Assembly (NCBI GenBank): GCA_964502465.1
Contig: CAZCWX010000605.1
Location: forward strand, 1-12,017
Direction of reading: 5' to 3'
Origin: CAZCWX01 sp964502465
Lineage (GTDB): Bacteria; Desulfobacterota; Binatia; Bin18
DNA length: 12,017 nucleotides
The position numbers and the translations under genes are program-made. How positions within the stretch are numbered: the first letter of the stretch is position 1; every line of letters starts with the position of its first letter. Under the pieces are notes generated by a model. The model saw nothing but the letters and a program-made list of their open reading frames with translations, was not told the DNA's origin and made no database searches. Below, in pieces: positions 1-5,427 of the stretch.

Positions 1-74
1 CGGCGGTCCCCCAGCTCGGTTCGGTCTCGTCGTTCCCTTGTCTCAGCCGATTCACACTGTGGACACCGCATCAT
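1..74 (-). CDS. Transposase N-terminus, zinc-ribbon type, IS6-like (partial)
   Basis: Only the first 24 complete codons are in the window; the gene runs off the left edge. The peptide begins MMRCPQCESAETRERRDRTE. This CxxC followed by an ERxDRT-type stretch is the usual opening of DDE transposases with an N-terminal zinc ribbon, best known to me from IS6/IS240-like elements, where a second CxxC pair follows. A strong Shine-Dalgarno sequence, GAGGAGG (complement of 81-87), lies 6 bases before the ATG at 72-74. A second ATG follows directly at 69-71 and another in-frame ATG is at 78-80, too close to the GAGGAGG. The catalytic domain is not visible, so the IS family is inferred from a short stretch. 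IS1 or IS1595-like zinc-ribbon transposases are alternatives. Confidence 0.55.
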   Translation of the reverse strand, partial: MMRCPQCESAETRERRDRTELGDR

Positions 75-111
75 CCCCATCCTCCTCGATGCGCCTGGTT
101 ATACCTCGTGA

Positions 112-144
112 CTGCCAGATACAAGTTGGGGCAGTTTCTGGCAG
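112..144. repeat. Short inverted repeat upstream of the transposase
   Basis: CTGCCAGA at 112-119 and TCTGGCAG at 137-144 are perfect 8-base inverted copies separated by 17 bases. They lie between the presumed insertion-sequence end and the transposase start, so they may be a transposase binding site or a sub-terminal repeat. Only the symmetry is observed; the role is inferred. Confidence 0.45.
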
Positions 145-168
145 AACTCCGCAGGCAGCTGGCACGGC

Positions 169-1134
169 TCAAGGTAGGTGCCCATCCCGGAACCGGTCAA
201 AGCGCCTTGCGACGTCCTGCAGGAAGTGGATGTCAACCGGTCGACGCACCGCCGATAACGTGTGGAAAATTATGGCGAGGTCGGACCGCGCCACCAAAGA
301 CCGACGAGCGCGCCGTACGCCTCCTGCCAGCCAGCGGTGCCAGCGGTCCCGCGGTGTGCCCGTGCTTGTAACCTCCCCGCAAAAGCCGACCTCGAGGAGC
401 GCCGCCCGCACAGCCCCCCAATCCACGTCTCCTTGCCCAACCTTCTCGAAGGCAAACCGGCCGCGGGCGCGATCCAGCCGAAAGTCCTTTAGGTGCACTT
501 TGGCGAGACGGCTGCCGGTGAGGCGGATCCAGTGCTCGGGGTAGCCGAAGACCATGTTGCCAACATCCAGGTACGCACGCACCCACGGAGAAGCGAATTC
601 GTCAATGTAGCGCACGTACTCAAGCGGGCTGAGTAAGAACCCGCTCCACGCGTTCTCGATCCCCAGGACGATTCCTAGCTCCTCGGCGAGGGGCAGCAAC
701 TCGCGCCGGATTACGGACTGGGAGCGCGTATACGCTTCGTGGTAAGACGTCCTGGCATTGACCATTGCGGGGATGAGGAGCAGGGTGTCGGCACCCCAGC
801 GCTTGGCATTGGCCAGGGCGGTCCGCACGGCGCAGAGGCCCTGCTGGACCTCTGCGCCATCCTCGCTCGACAACGGATGCCACCAGGTCTCATAGGTAGT
901 GGTCGAGTGTATCCGCAACCCTGTCCCCAACGCGGCCTCGTGCACTTCTTCCGCCTCCTCCGCATCCGCGACGTCACTCATTTCGATCGCTTCGAAGCCC
1001 GCCTCCACTGCCAGTTGAAACCGGACGCGATGGGGCAGGCCAGGTGGTAGCAGGTCCACCCCGACAGCCTTTTTGAATGGTGCCGAGGGGGCGAGAGACG
1101 CAGAAAGAGGAGTAGCGAGTGTCGGCTTCGTCAT
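169..1134 (-). CDS. Sugar phosphate isomerase/epimerase (TIM barrel), C-terminus altered
   Basis: The protein (321 aa from the ATG at 1132-1134) belongs to the xylose-isomerase-like TIM-barrel family of sugar-phosphate isomerases/epimerases, probably cytoplasmic and metal-dependent. Typical stretches are WWHPLSSED, ANAKRWGADTLLLIPAMVNA, LLSPLEYVRYIDEF, AYLDVGN and KVHLKDF. From the family, three metal ligands can be assigned: Glu160 (GIENAW), Asp190 (YLDVGN) and His214 (KVHLKD). The fourth, a Glu expected in a VTxEL-type strand, is absent: the sequence reads GEVTST and then about 40 atypical residues. The normal C-terminal helix resumes only at FLQDVARRFDRF. The gene may therefore encode a damaged enzyme. 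Its ATG overlaps the stop of a doubtful upstream reading frame (ATGA). There is no good Shine-Dalgarno; an in-frame GTG at 1186-1188 is the alternative start. The substrate cannot be told. Confidence 0.8.
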   Translation of the reverse strand: MTKPTLATPLSASLAPSAPFKKAVGVDLLPPGLPHRVRFQLAVEAGFEAIEMSDVADAEEAEEVHEAALGTGLRIHSTTTYETWWHPLSSEDGAEVQQGLCAVRTALANAKRWGADTLLLIPAMVNARTSYHEAYTRSQSVIRRELLPLAEELGIVLGIENAWSGFLLSPLEYVRYIDEFASPWVRAYLDVGNMVFGYPEHWIRLTGSRLAKVHLKDFRLDRARGRFAFEKVGQGDVDWGAVRAALLEVGFCGEVTSTGTPRDRWHRWLAGGVRRARRSLVARSDLAIIFHTLSAVRRPVDIHFLQDVARRFDRFRDGHLP

Positions 1135-1553
1135 ACAAACAAATTGTGTGGCCTTCCCGTATCTCTCCCGCCTGTCGCCGCTGGGCACCCGCTGCAGGGG
1201 TCGCCGTGCAGGCCAGGGACGAAGACAGGCTCGTTATACTTGAAGCCTCGCTCACGTGCAAGACTTTGGGGAATGCTGGGTGCCTCGCAGATTCTGGCAG
1301 GAACATAGCAGATGAGAGAGGACCTCTGAGGAAGAAGGCGCCCGAGAAGGGGAACCCCTGTCAACGCGATTTCCGGCAAAGATTGAAGAGCACTGCCGCT
1401 TGCAGCTACGAGGAAAGTTGCGACACCCCTCAATGCTGGGAGGCGACAATGCTCATCCAAAAGAGAGGATGCGGTTCGGATAGGTCGCTCAAGCTCTTCG
1501 TGACGATTGATGATCTGCTCCAATAGGTGCAGCGTGGACTTGTACCGCAACAC
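1131..1553 (-). CDS. Doubtful hypothetical reading frame upstream of the isomerase
   Basis: A minus-strand frame of 140 codons can start at GTG 1551-1553 and stops at 1131-1133, overlapping the isomerase ATG by four bases (ATGA). The frame stays open upstream to a TGA at 1638-1640 but has no ATG there. The first part looks protein-like: residues encoded before and after the GTG include RISRKVLRYKSTLHLLEQII and then NRHEELERPIR, which would form amphipathic helices. The C-terminal half is rich in Cys, Pro and Gly and looks non-coding. I do not recognise a family. It could be a decayed gene, a chance frame, or a small real gene coupled to the isomerase. There is no convincing ribosome-binding site. 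Confidence 0.2.
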   Translation of the reverse strand: MLRYKSTLHLLEQIINRHEELERPIRTASSLLDEHCRLPALRGVATFLVAASGSALQSLPEIALTGVPLLGRLLPQRSSLICYVPARICEAPSIPQSLARERGFKYNEPVFVPGLHGDPCSGCPAATGGRDTGRPHNLFV

Positions 1554-1718
1554 TTTCCTCGAGATCCGCGCGGCGAGCGGCCCCAGCTCAGCGCCTTGGA
1601 AGTAGTGACCATCTCTTCCCGTCGCAATGCGAGGCTTTCACAACGATGGCGATAACAGTGCAAATGAAGGGAGAAGTCCAGCGGAACAGAAAGGATCAAG
1701 TATGATACGCCATGTTCC
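1189..1718. other. Stretch without a confident gene
   Basis: This 530-base stretch lies between the isomerase gene and the cytochrome gene, both on the minus strand. Apart from the doubtful frame ending at 1131, I see no recognisable gene, no RNA gene, no convincing terminator after the cytochrome stop at 1719 and no GG-N10-GC element with a good surrounding match. It may contain the isomerase promoter. It may also be the eroded remains of a gene, given the insertion sequence and the altered isomerase next door. Confidence 0.5.
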
Positions 1719-2171
1719 CTATTGGGAGCGACGCACTGGCGCTTGCAATGACTCAATATAGTAAACAATTTCGAGAATCCGCGCGTACGCTTGCAGATCT
1801 GCCTCAAGCACTGGCCCGGCTTGCCGTTTGAACTCTGTCCCCCAGATGGGCATCTCACGGGTTCCGTGTCCTTGGATCTCTACTCGCCCATCCACTACAT
1901 TGTACACATGCCAGAAGGGAAAGACGCCTCCGTGTTTGCGGCTGAGCTGAGTCAGGTCAGTCGGTTGCACCTTCAGCATTTGAGCCATTTCCCCGTGCCC
2001 TTTACCATCCACCCCATGACACACGGCACAGTACTGCTGATACGGTACTCTGCCCGCTTCCGCGACTTCTTGCTGTTGCGCTGGGCTTGTGCTTCCACTT
2101 AGCCCTATGAGTGCTGCCACGATGGGGAGTATGCCCAGGCGTGCCCAGCCTCTGTTAGAAGAAATCGTCAC
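1719..2171 (-). CDS. Monohaem cytochrome c, exported
   Basis: A 150-residue class I-type c cytochrome, probably a periplasmic electron carrier or oxidase/reductase partner. Residues about 10-31 form a hydrophobic signal segment ending SGSTSPA. The haem-attachment motif is Cys48-AV-Cys51-His52, and Met107 in TREMPIWG is the likely sixth haem ligand. It starts with GTG: the GTG at 2169-2171 overlaps the TGA of the upstream 35-codon gene (GTGA), and GGGGAGG (complement of 2178-2184) lies 6 bases before it, so the two are translationally coupled. It is clearly paralogous to the cytochrome at 4708-5187: both share the order YCAxCHG, PTDLT, GHGTR and MPxWG. The electron donor and acceptor cannot be told from the sequence. 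Confidence 0.9.
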   Translation of the reverse strand: MTISSNRGWARLGILPIVAALIGLSGSTSPAQQQEVAEAGRVPYQQYCAVCHGVDGKGHGEMAQMLKVQPTDLTQLSRKHGGVFPFWHVYNVVDGRVEIQGHGTREMPIWGTEFKRQAGPVLEADLQAYARILEIVYYIESLQAPVRRSQ

Positions 2172-2275
2172 AGTTTTCCTCCCCTCACGCTGTTCTGGGA
2201 ACGTGCGGCGGTGAATAGCAGCAGATACGCAATACTGAGTACGAGAACCGGTACGATAGCTTCAACGAATTCCAT
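2168..2275 (-). CDS. 35-residue single-helix membrane peptide
   Basis: A very small gene (35 codons) that automatic annotation would probably miss or extend wrongly. The ATG at 2273-2275 has an excellent Shine-Dalgarno, AGGAAGG (complement of 2283-2289), 7 bases away. The peptide has an acidic N-terminus (MEFVE), one hydrophobic helix (about residues 6-24) and a basic tail (Arg25, Arg31, Lys34), predicting N-out/C-in insertion in the inner membrane. Its TGA overlaps the GTG start of the cytochrome c gene, so the two are translationally coupled. Small one-helix subunits of this kind (CcoQ- or CydX-like in size, not shown to be homologous) often accompany respiratory complexes. A role anchoring or assembling the neighbouring cytochrome is therefore a reasonable inference. 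A sigma-54-like promoter lies about 50 bases upstream of the start. Confidence 0.75.
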   Translation of the reverse strand: MEFVEAIVPVLVLSIAYLLLFTAARSQNSVRGGKL

Positions 2276-2576
2276 GCTTACACCTTCCTGTCTCTCGCAT
2301 TCTCGATTATGTGTGATCGAGCGTGTTACACAGTTCGCAATCAATATGCCAGGGAGGACAACGCTAGAAAGCGACAGGAAAGCGCATGATCTCCAAGAAC
2401 CATGTACATTCGTCTTTCTCTTTCTAAGAAAAAGAGTGACCCTGTACGGGAAGGCCAGAGGCCGACACCTCACGCTGCGCTCCGTTCAGAATGACATCTC
2501 TTGATCGTATGGGATAGAAAAGCTCAGTTAATGCCCACCTGCAACATAGCTTTCTTGGGTCGGAGTGAGATACGTC
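2276..2576. other. Intergenic region upstream of the membrane-peptide/cytochrome pair
   Basis: These 301 bases separate the Usp gene stop from the 35-codon gene start, both on the minus strand. They hold the Shine-Dalgarno of the small gene, a sigma-54-like element (2336-2351) and a TTCGCA motif overlapping its -12 part (2335-2340 on the plus strand). No reading frame here looks like a real protein, and I found no strong terminator for the Usp gene. A weak A/T-rich hairpin lies around 2417-2436. Confidence 0.6.
2336..2351 (-). promoter_or_regulatory. Sigma-54-like promoter of the membrane-peptide/cytochrome operon
   Basis: Read on the minus strand, the element is TGGCATA-TTGA-TTGCG, with GG and GC exactly 10 bases apart. 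It matches the TGGCACG-N4-TTGC consensus at 9 of 11 positions. The predicted start of transcription is near 2325, giving a leader of about 50 bases to the ATG at 2275. The call rests on a consensus match and the presence of a sigma-54 activator in the window. Confidence 0.5.
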
Positions 2577-3032
2577 TTATGTGCCGCGGATGGTCAGCAC
2601 TGGGCAACGAGCTTCCCGTACGACCCGTTCCGCAACACTGCCCAGGAAGAAGTGCGTGATCCCGGTGCGCCCATGTGTCGCCATCACAATCAACTCTGCC
2701 TCCACCGCCTCAGCAGTTGCGAGAACGACTGTCGCGGCATCACCAACACGAGTGAGGATCTCGTAGCGAATCCCGTCGCCAAGGCGTTCTCGCGCAATGT
2801 CTTGGAGTTTCTCCGTAGCGACCTGCTCGACTTGTGCGGGGTCGAATCGTTCCCCTTCTTTGGAGCGGTAGACATCGCTGTACAAATGCAGCTTCTCATG
2901 AGGAGGAACGACATGCAGAAGATAGACCGTTGCCTCGTATTGTCTCGCAATTTCAGCCGTATACTCTAAAGCGGCCAATGAGTTCTCGTGAAAATCGATC
3001 GGGCTGAGAATTCTGAGAAATAACGGTGTCAT
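2577..3032 (-). CDS. Universal stress protein, single UspA domain
   Basis: A 151-residue single-domain universal stress protein, a cytoplasmic nucleotide-binding regulator induced under stress in many bacteria. The N-terminal strand LRILSPIDF and the C-terminal ATP-loop ATHG-9x-GS (residues 118-132), followed by RCPVLTI, mark the ATP-binding subclass. The loop's first Gly is Ala, which is common. I chose the ATG at 3030-3032 because it puts the first beta-strand at the usual place and has GGGGAG (complement of 3039-3044) 6 bases upstream. An upstream in-frame ATG at 3081-3083 also has a GGGAGG, but transcription from the predicted sigma-54 promoter would begin inside that ribosome-binding site and so spoil it. 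The gene diverges from the nicotinate phosphoribosyltransferase gene. Confidence 0.9.
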   Translation of the reverse strand: MTPLFLRILSPIDFHENSLAALEYTAEIARQYEATVYLLHVVPPHEKLHLYSDVYRSKEGERFDPAQVEQVATEKLQDIARERLGDGIRYEILTRVGDAATVVLATAEAVEAELIVMATHGRTGITHFFLGSVAERVVREARCPVLTIRGT

Positions 3033-3103
3033 AGCAGTCTCCCCTTCCATAGTTGGCGGGACGCAGTAACTATATCCGTTCATGTGGATCCTCCCACCAA
3101 ATC

Positions 3104-3119
3104 AGCAAGAGCAGTGCCA
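3104..3119 (-). promoter_or_regulatory. Sigma-54-like promoter of the Usp gene
   Basis: On the minus strand the sequence is TGGCACT-GCTC-TTGCT, with 10 of 11 positions of TGGCACG-N4-TTGC and the exact GG-N10-GC spacing. Predicted transcription starts near 3093, leaving about 60 bases before the preferred Usp start at 3032. It is one of the two best matches in the window and is arranged back to back with the element at 3237-3252. Confidence 0.65.
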
Positions 3120-3155
3120 GGAGATTCGTAGCTGCTTCAGGGAATTTTCTCACTT

Positions 3156-3167
3156 TTGCGAACTCTG
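3156..3167 (+). promoter_or_regulatory. Candidate activator-binding motif in the divergent promoter region
   Basis: TTGCGAACTCTG here is 11/12 identical to TTGCGAACTGTG on the minus strand at 2329-2340, and its TGCGAA core recurs as TTCGCA at 5331-5336. All three copies are in regions carrying sigma-54-like promoters. This one lies between the two divergent elements, where an enhancer-type site would serve both. The motif is seen directly; its use as a binding site is inferred. Confidence 0.3.
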
Positions 3168-3236
3168 CCCCTGCTTGTCTTCTTGAAGGTAAGAAAAAAG
3201 ACTCTCGTTGTTGGCAGCAGAGACGTATACCGTTCC

Positions 3237-3252
3237 TGGTACGAGAGTTGCT
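3237..3252 (+). promoter_or_regulatory. Sigma-54-like promoter of the pncB-cytochrome operon
   Basis: TGGTACG-AGAG-TTGCT matches the sigma-54 consensus at 10 of 11 positions with exact GG-N10-GC spacing. Transcription is predicted near 3263, only about 3 bases before the ATG at 3266. The mRNA would be almost leaderless, which fits the lack of a normal Shine-Dalgarno before this gene. Confidence 0.6.
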
Positions 3253-3265
3253 CTGTCTCTGAGGC

Positions 3266-4690
3266 ATGGTGTTACAGCACAGCCTTGCTTTGTTTACCGA
3301 TCTCTACGAACTGACCATGGCGGCAAGCTACTTCCAGCATCGCATGTTCGCGCCCGCTACCTTCAGCCTATTCGTGCGCACGTTGCCTCCCGATCGTGGG
3401 TTCCTGGTGGCCGCGGGTTTAGAGGACGTGGTTCACTTTCTCGACACGTTTGCATTCTCGGCTGACGACCTGGCCTTTCTCCAGCAGACCGGCCGCTTCC
3501 ACTGCGACTTCCTTGATTACCTGGCGCAATTACGTTTCACTGGCGAGGTGTACGCGCTGCCAGAAGGGCGCCTCTGTTTTGCCCACGAACCGCTCCTGGA
3601 AATCACCGCTCCCATCATCGAGGCGCAGTTAGTTGAGACTTTCGTGCTGAACGCCATGCACGTGCAGACACTCATCGCCAGCAAGGCAGCCCGCTGTTTT
3701 CACGCCGCACAGGGACGCATGCTGGTGGACTTTGCCTTGCGCCGCACCCATGGAGTCGATGCGGGGCTGAAGGTTGCCCGCGCCAGTTACTTGGCCGGCT
3801 TCGATGGTACCAGTAATGTGCTCGCCGGCAAGCAGTATGGTGTACCCTTTTACGGCACCATGGCCCACTCTTTCATCCAGAGCTTTGATGACGAAGAAAC
3901 AGCGTTTCTGGCATACGCCGACACGTTTCCCGATGACACGGCTTTGTTGATCGACACCTATGATACAATCACCGGTGCCCAGCGTGCGGCCCGCGTGGGA
4001 CAAGCCTTGCAGCAACGCGGCTCTCGCTTGCGTGGTGTGCGCCTCGATAGCGGCGACCTGCTCACGTTGAGCCAGCAGACGCGGCACATTCTTGACGCTG
4101 CAGGACTCACGGACACGCGGATTTATGCCAGCGGCGGACTCACTGAACACGAAGTCGCCCGCCTGGTCGCTGGTGGTGCTCCTATCGACATGTTTGGCGT
4201 AGGGACAGACATGGGCGTCAGCGGCGATGCCCCTGCGCTGGATATGGCGTATAAGCTGGTCGAATACGCTGGACACCCACGGCTGAAATTGAGCAGTCAG
4301 AAAGTGAGTTTGTTAGGCAAGAAACAAGTGTTTCGTATGACGGATGTGGATGGCCAGTATGCGCGGGACTGCTTGGGGCTGCGGGAGGAATCGTCAGATG
4401 CGGTCGCGCACGCGGCAGCAGTCCCTCACGGGCGTGTCACCTCTCTCCTGGAAAAGGTCATGGAAAACGGCCATTTACTGCGCCCGCTGCCTACGCTTGA
4501 CGACAGTCGGAGGATGTTTCTCACAGAGTTCGCGCGACTGCCGGAGGAAGACAAGGCGCTTCAGGCTCCTGCGCGGTATCCGGTCAGTCTGACCCCGACG
4601 TTAGCGCGGTTTCAGGATGAAGCGGTGGCGCAGATCCGGCGTCGCTCTGGCCTCATGCCCCCCTCTGCTTCCACGCAAGAAAAGCCCTAA
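3266..4690 (+). CDS. pncB: Nicotinate phosphoribosyltransferase
   Basis: This 474-residue cytoplasmic enzyme of NAD salvage joins nicotinate and PRPP to give nicotinate mononucleotide. Family hallmarks are the N-terminal LFTDLYELTMAASYF (residues 9-23), FALRRTHG (156-163), GTMAHSF with His201 as the likely phosphorylated/catalytic histidine, LIDTYDT (228-234), RLDSGDL (259-265) and the GVGTDMGV loop. The length is in the usual range of the bacterial group. ATG 3266 keeps the conserved N-terminus. A GTG at 3269 is equally possible, with only a weak GAGG before it. The gene is followed after 17 bases by a cytochrome c gene, so the two are probably one operon, and a sigma-54-like promoter lies directly upstream. 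NAD salvage beside stress proteins suggests rebuilding of the cofactor pool under energy stress. Confidence 0.93.
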   Translation: MVLQHSLALFTDLYELTMAASYFQHRMFAPATFSLFVRTLPPDRGFLVAAGLEDVVHFLDTFAFSADDLAFLQQTGRFHCDFLDYLAQLRFTGEVYALPEGRLCFAHEPLLEITAPIIEAQLVETFVLNAMHVQTLIASKAARCFHAAQGRMLVDFALRRTHGVDAGLKVARASYLAGFDGTSNVLAGKQYGVPFYGTMAHSFIQSFDDEETAFLAYADTFPDDTALLIDTYDTITGAQRAARVGQALQQRGSRLRGVRLDSGDLLTLSQQTRHILDAAGLTDTRIYASGGLTEHEVARLVAGGAPIDMFGVGTDMGVSGDAPALDMAYKLVEYAGHPRLKLSSQKVSLLGKKQVFRMTDVDGQYARDCLGLREESSDAVAHAAAVPHGRVTSLLEKVMENGHLLRPLPTLDDSRRMFLTEFARLPEEDKALQAPARYPVSLTPTLARFQDEAVAQIRRRSGLMPPSASTQEKP

Positions 4691-4707
4691 GTTGGAGAAG
4701 GAAGACA

Positions 4708-5187
4708 ATGTACACAAGAGCACCTTGGGTAGTGGCCCTTATCATCGCATTGATCGCGCACCAGGCACGAAGCGAAACCTTACAGGAATCCACGCAAGGA
4801 GCACCGCTGTTCCATCAGTATTGTGCGAGCTGTCATGGCGAAAAAGGCACAGGCAACGGTCCGATGGCCGCCTACCTAACCGTAAAGCCCACTGATCTGA
4901 CACGGATCGCAGCCCGCCGCGATGGCACATTTCCCCGTGCACACCTGGCACGCATCATTGCAGGAGAAGAAGAGATTCCTGGACACGGTACACGGACGAT
5001 GCCAGTGTGGGGTGAACGGTTACAAGATGATGTGATCGGTAGTGTGAGCAAACCAGCGGTAGCGCGTGGGCGCATTGCCTTTCTGGTGGATTATCTTGAG
5101 GCGCTCCAGAGCACAGCGAAGAAAGAGTTTGAAAATATCGTCATTCCGGGAAAGGGACCGCGCCCGGGATTGGGTCCACAACCATAG
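4708..5187 (+). CDS. Monohaem cytochrome c, exported, paralogue of the 1719-2171 protein
   Basis: A 159-residue c-type cytochrome. Residues 1-22 are a signal peptide (VVALIIALIAHQARS), the haem site is Cys39-AS-Cys42-His43, and Met98 in TRTMPVWG is the likely axial ligand. After the ligand region come about 40 residues ending in a Pro/Gly-rich tail (GKGPRPGLGPQP). It shares YCAxCHG, KPTDLTR, GHGTRxMPxWG and the C-terminal YxEaLQ segment with the divergently located cytochrome. A purine-rich Shine-Dalgarno (GGAGAAGGAAG) precedes the ATG. It follows the nicotinate phosphoribosyltransferase gene by 17 bases. A metabolic link between the two is not obvious; co-expression under the same stress is the simplest reading. 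Confidence 0.9.
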   Translation: MYTRAPWVVALIIALIAHQARSETLQESTQGAPLFHQYCASCHGEKGTGNGPMAAYLTVKPTDLTRIAARRDGTFPRAHLARIIAGEEEIPGHGTRTMPVWGERLQDDVIGSVSKPAVARGRIAFLVDYLEALQSTAKKEFENIVIPGKGPRPGLGPQP

Positions 5188-5315
5188 TCGTGCTCCAGCA
5201 ACGCTGACTTCGCCCTGAGGTTGTGACACCTTGAAGACGCTGGGTATATGTGGTGGCTCACTCGCCTGTTCCAGAGACCAGACGGCCTTGCTGTGGGCCT
5301 TCTCATTTGTGCAAA

Positions 5316-5350
5316 AAAAGATTTGATATTTTCGCAGAAATAAGAATATC
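5316..5350. promoter_or_regulatory. A/T-rich region with IHF-like match and inverted repeat
   Basis: On the minus strand 5316-5328 reads TATCAAATCTTTT, which agrees with the IHF consensus WATCAANNNNTTR except at the last base. Overlapping it, GATATT and AATATC form an inverted repeat around a 14-base centre containing TTTCGCAGAAA. It lies about 40-70 bases upstream of a sigma-54-like element, where DNA bending or activator binding would be expected. Both readings are inferred. Confidence 0.3.
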
Positions 5351-5385
5351 TGAACGCTTTTTGCTGCCAGAGGGGCTCTCACGAG

Positions 5386-5401
5386 CGGCATAGCTTGTGC
5401 T
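5386..5401 (+). promoter_or_regulatory. Possible sigma-54 promoter of the CBS-ACT/regulator operon
   Basis: CGGCATA-GCTT-GTGCT keeps the GG-N10-GC spacing and the GGCA and TGC cores but matches only 7 of 11 consensus positions. Predicted transcription begins near 5412, just before the AGGAGG at 5417-5422. If real, the regulator would activate its own operon. It is the weakest of the five elements. Confidence 0.35.
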
Positions 5402-5427
5402 CCTACAGGATAGAACAGGAGGACACT

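Larger units (their letters stand above)
1..150 (-). mobile_element. Partial insertion sequence, 5' end
   Basis: The left edge appears to be the start of an insertion sequence that continues outside the window. It contains the first codons of a transposase on the minus strand. About 75 bases further upstream on that strand is a sequence beginning GGAGTTCTGCCAGAAACTG (complement of 132-150). Its GG...CTG...GAAA look resembles the terminal repeats of IS6-like elements. The outer boundary near 150 is a guess, because the other end and any target duplication are not visible. The element would abut the 3' end of the isomerase gene, whose stop is at 169-171. Confidence 0.4.

Noticed and set aside
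1119..1526. Plus-strand open frame of 135 codons opposite the isomerase start
   Set aside because: It has no ribosome-binding site or recognisable domain, and it overlaps a real gene antisense.
2310..2333. TGTGAT...TTACACA, similar to a CRP-type site
   Set aside because: The half-sites have the wrong spacing for TGTGA-N6-TCACA and only partial symmetry.
2417..2436. CTCTTT/AAAGAG hairpin as a terminator for the Usp gene
   Set aside because: The stem is A/T-rich and short, no T-run follows on the minus strand, and it lies about 140 bases after the stop.
3629..4276. Long minus-strand open frame (215 codons)
   Set aside because: It lies wholly antisense within the well-supported nicotinate phosphoribosyltransferase gene.
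4946..4962. TGGCACG...TTGCA, looking like a strong sigma-54 promoter
   Set aside because: GG and GC are 11 bases apart instead of 10, and it lies inside the cytochrome c gene at 4708-5187.
5272..5287. TGGTGGCTCACTCGCC with GG-N10-GC spacing
   Set aside because: Beyond the GG and GC it matches the sigma-54 consensus poorly and lies far from the CBS gene start.
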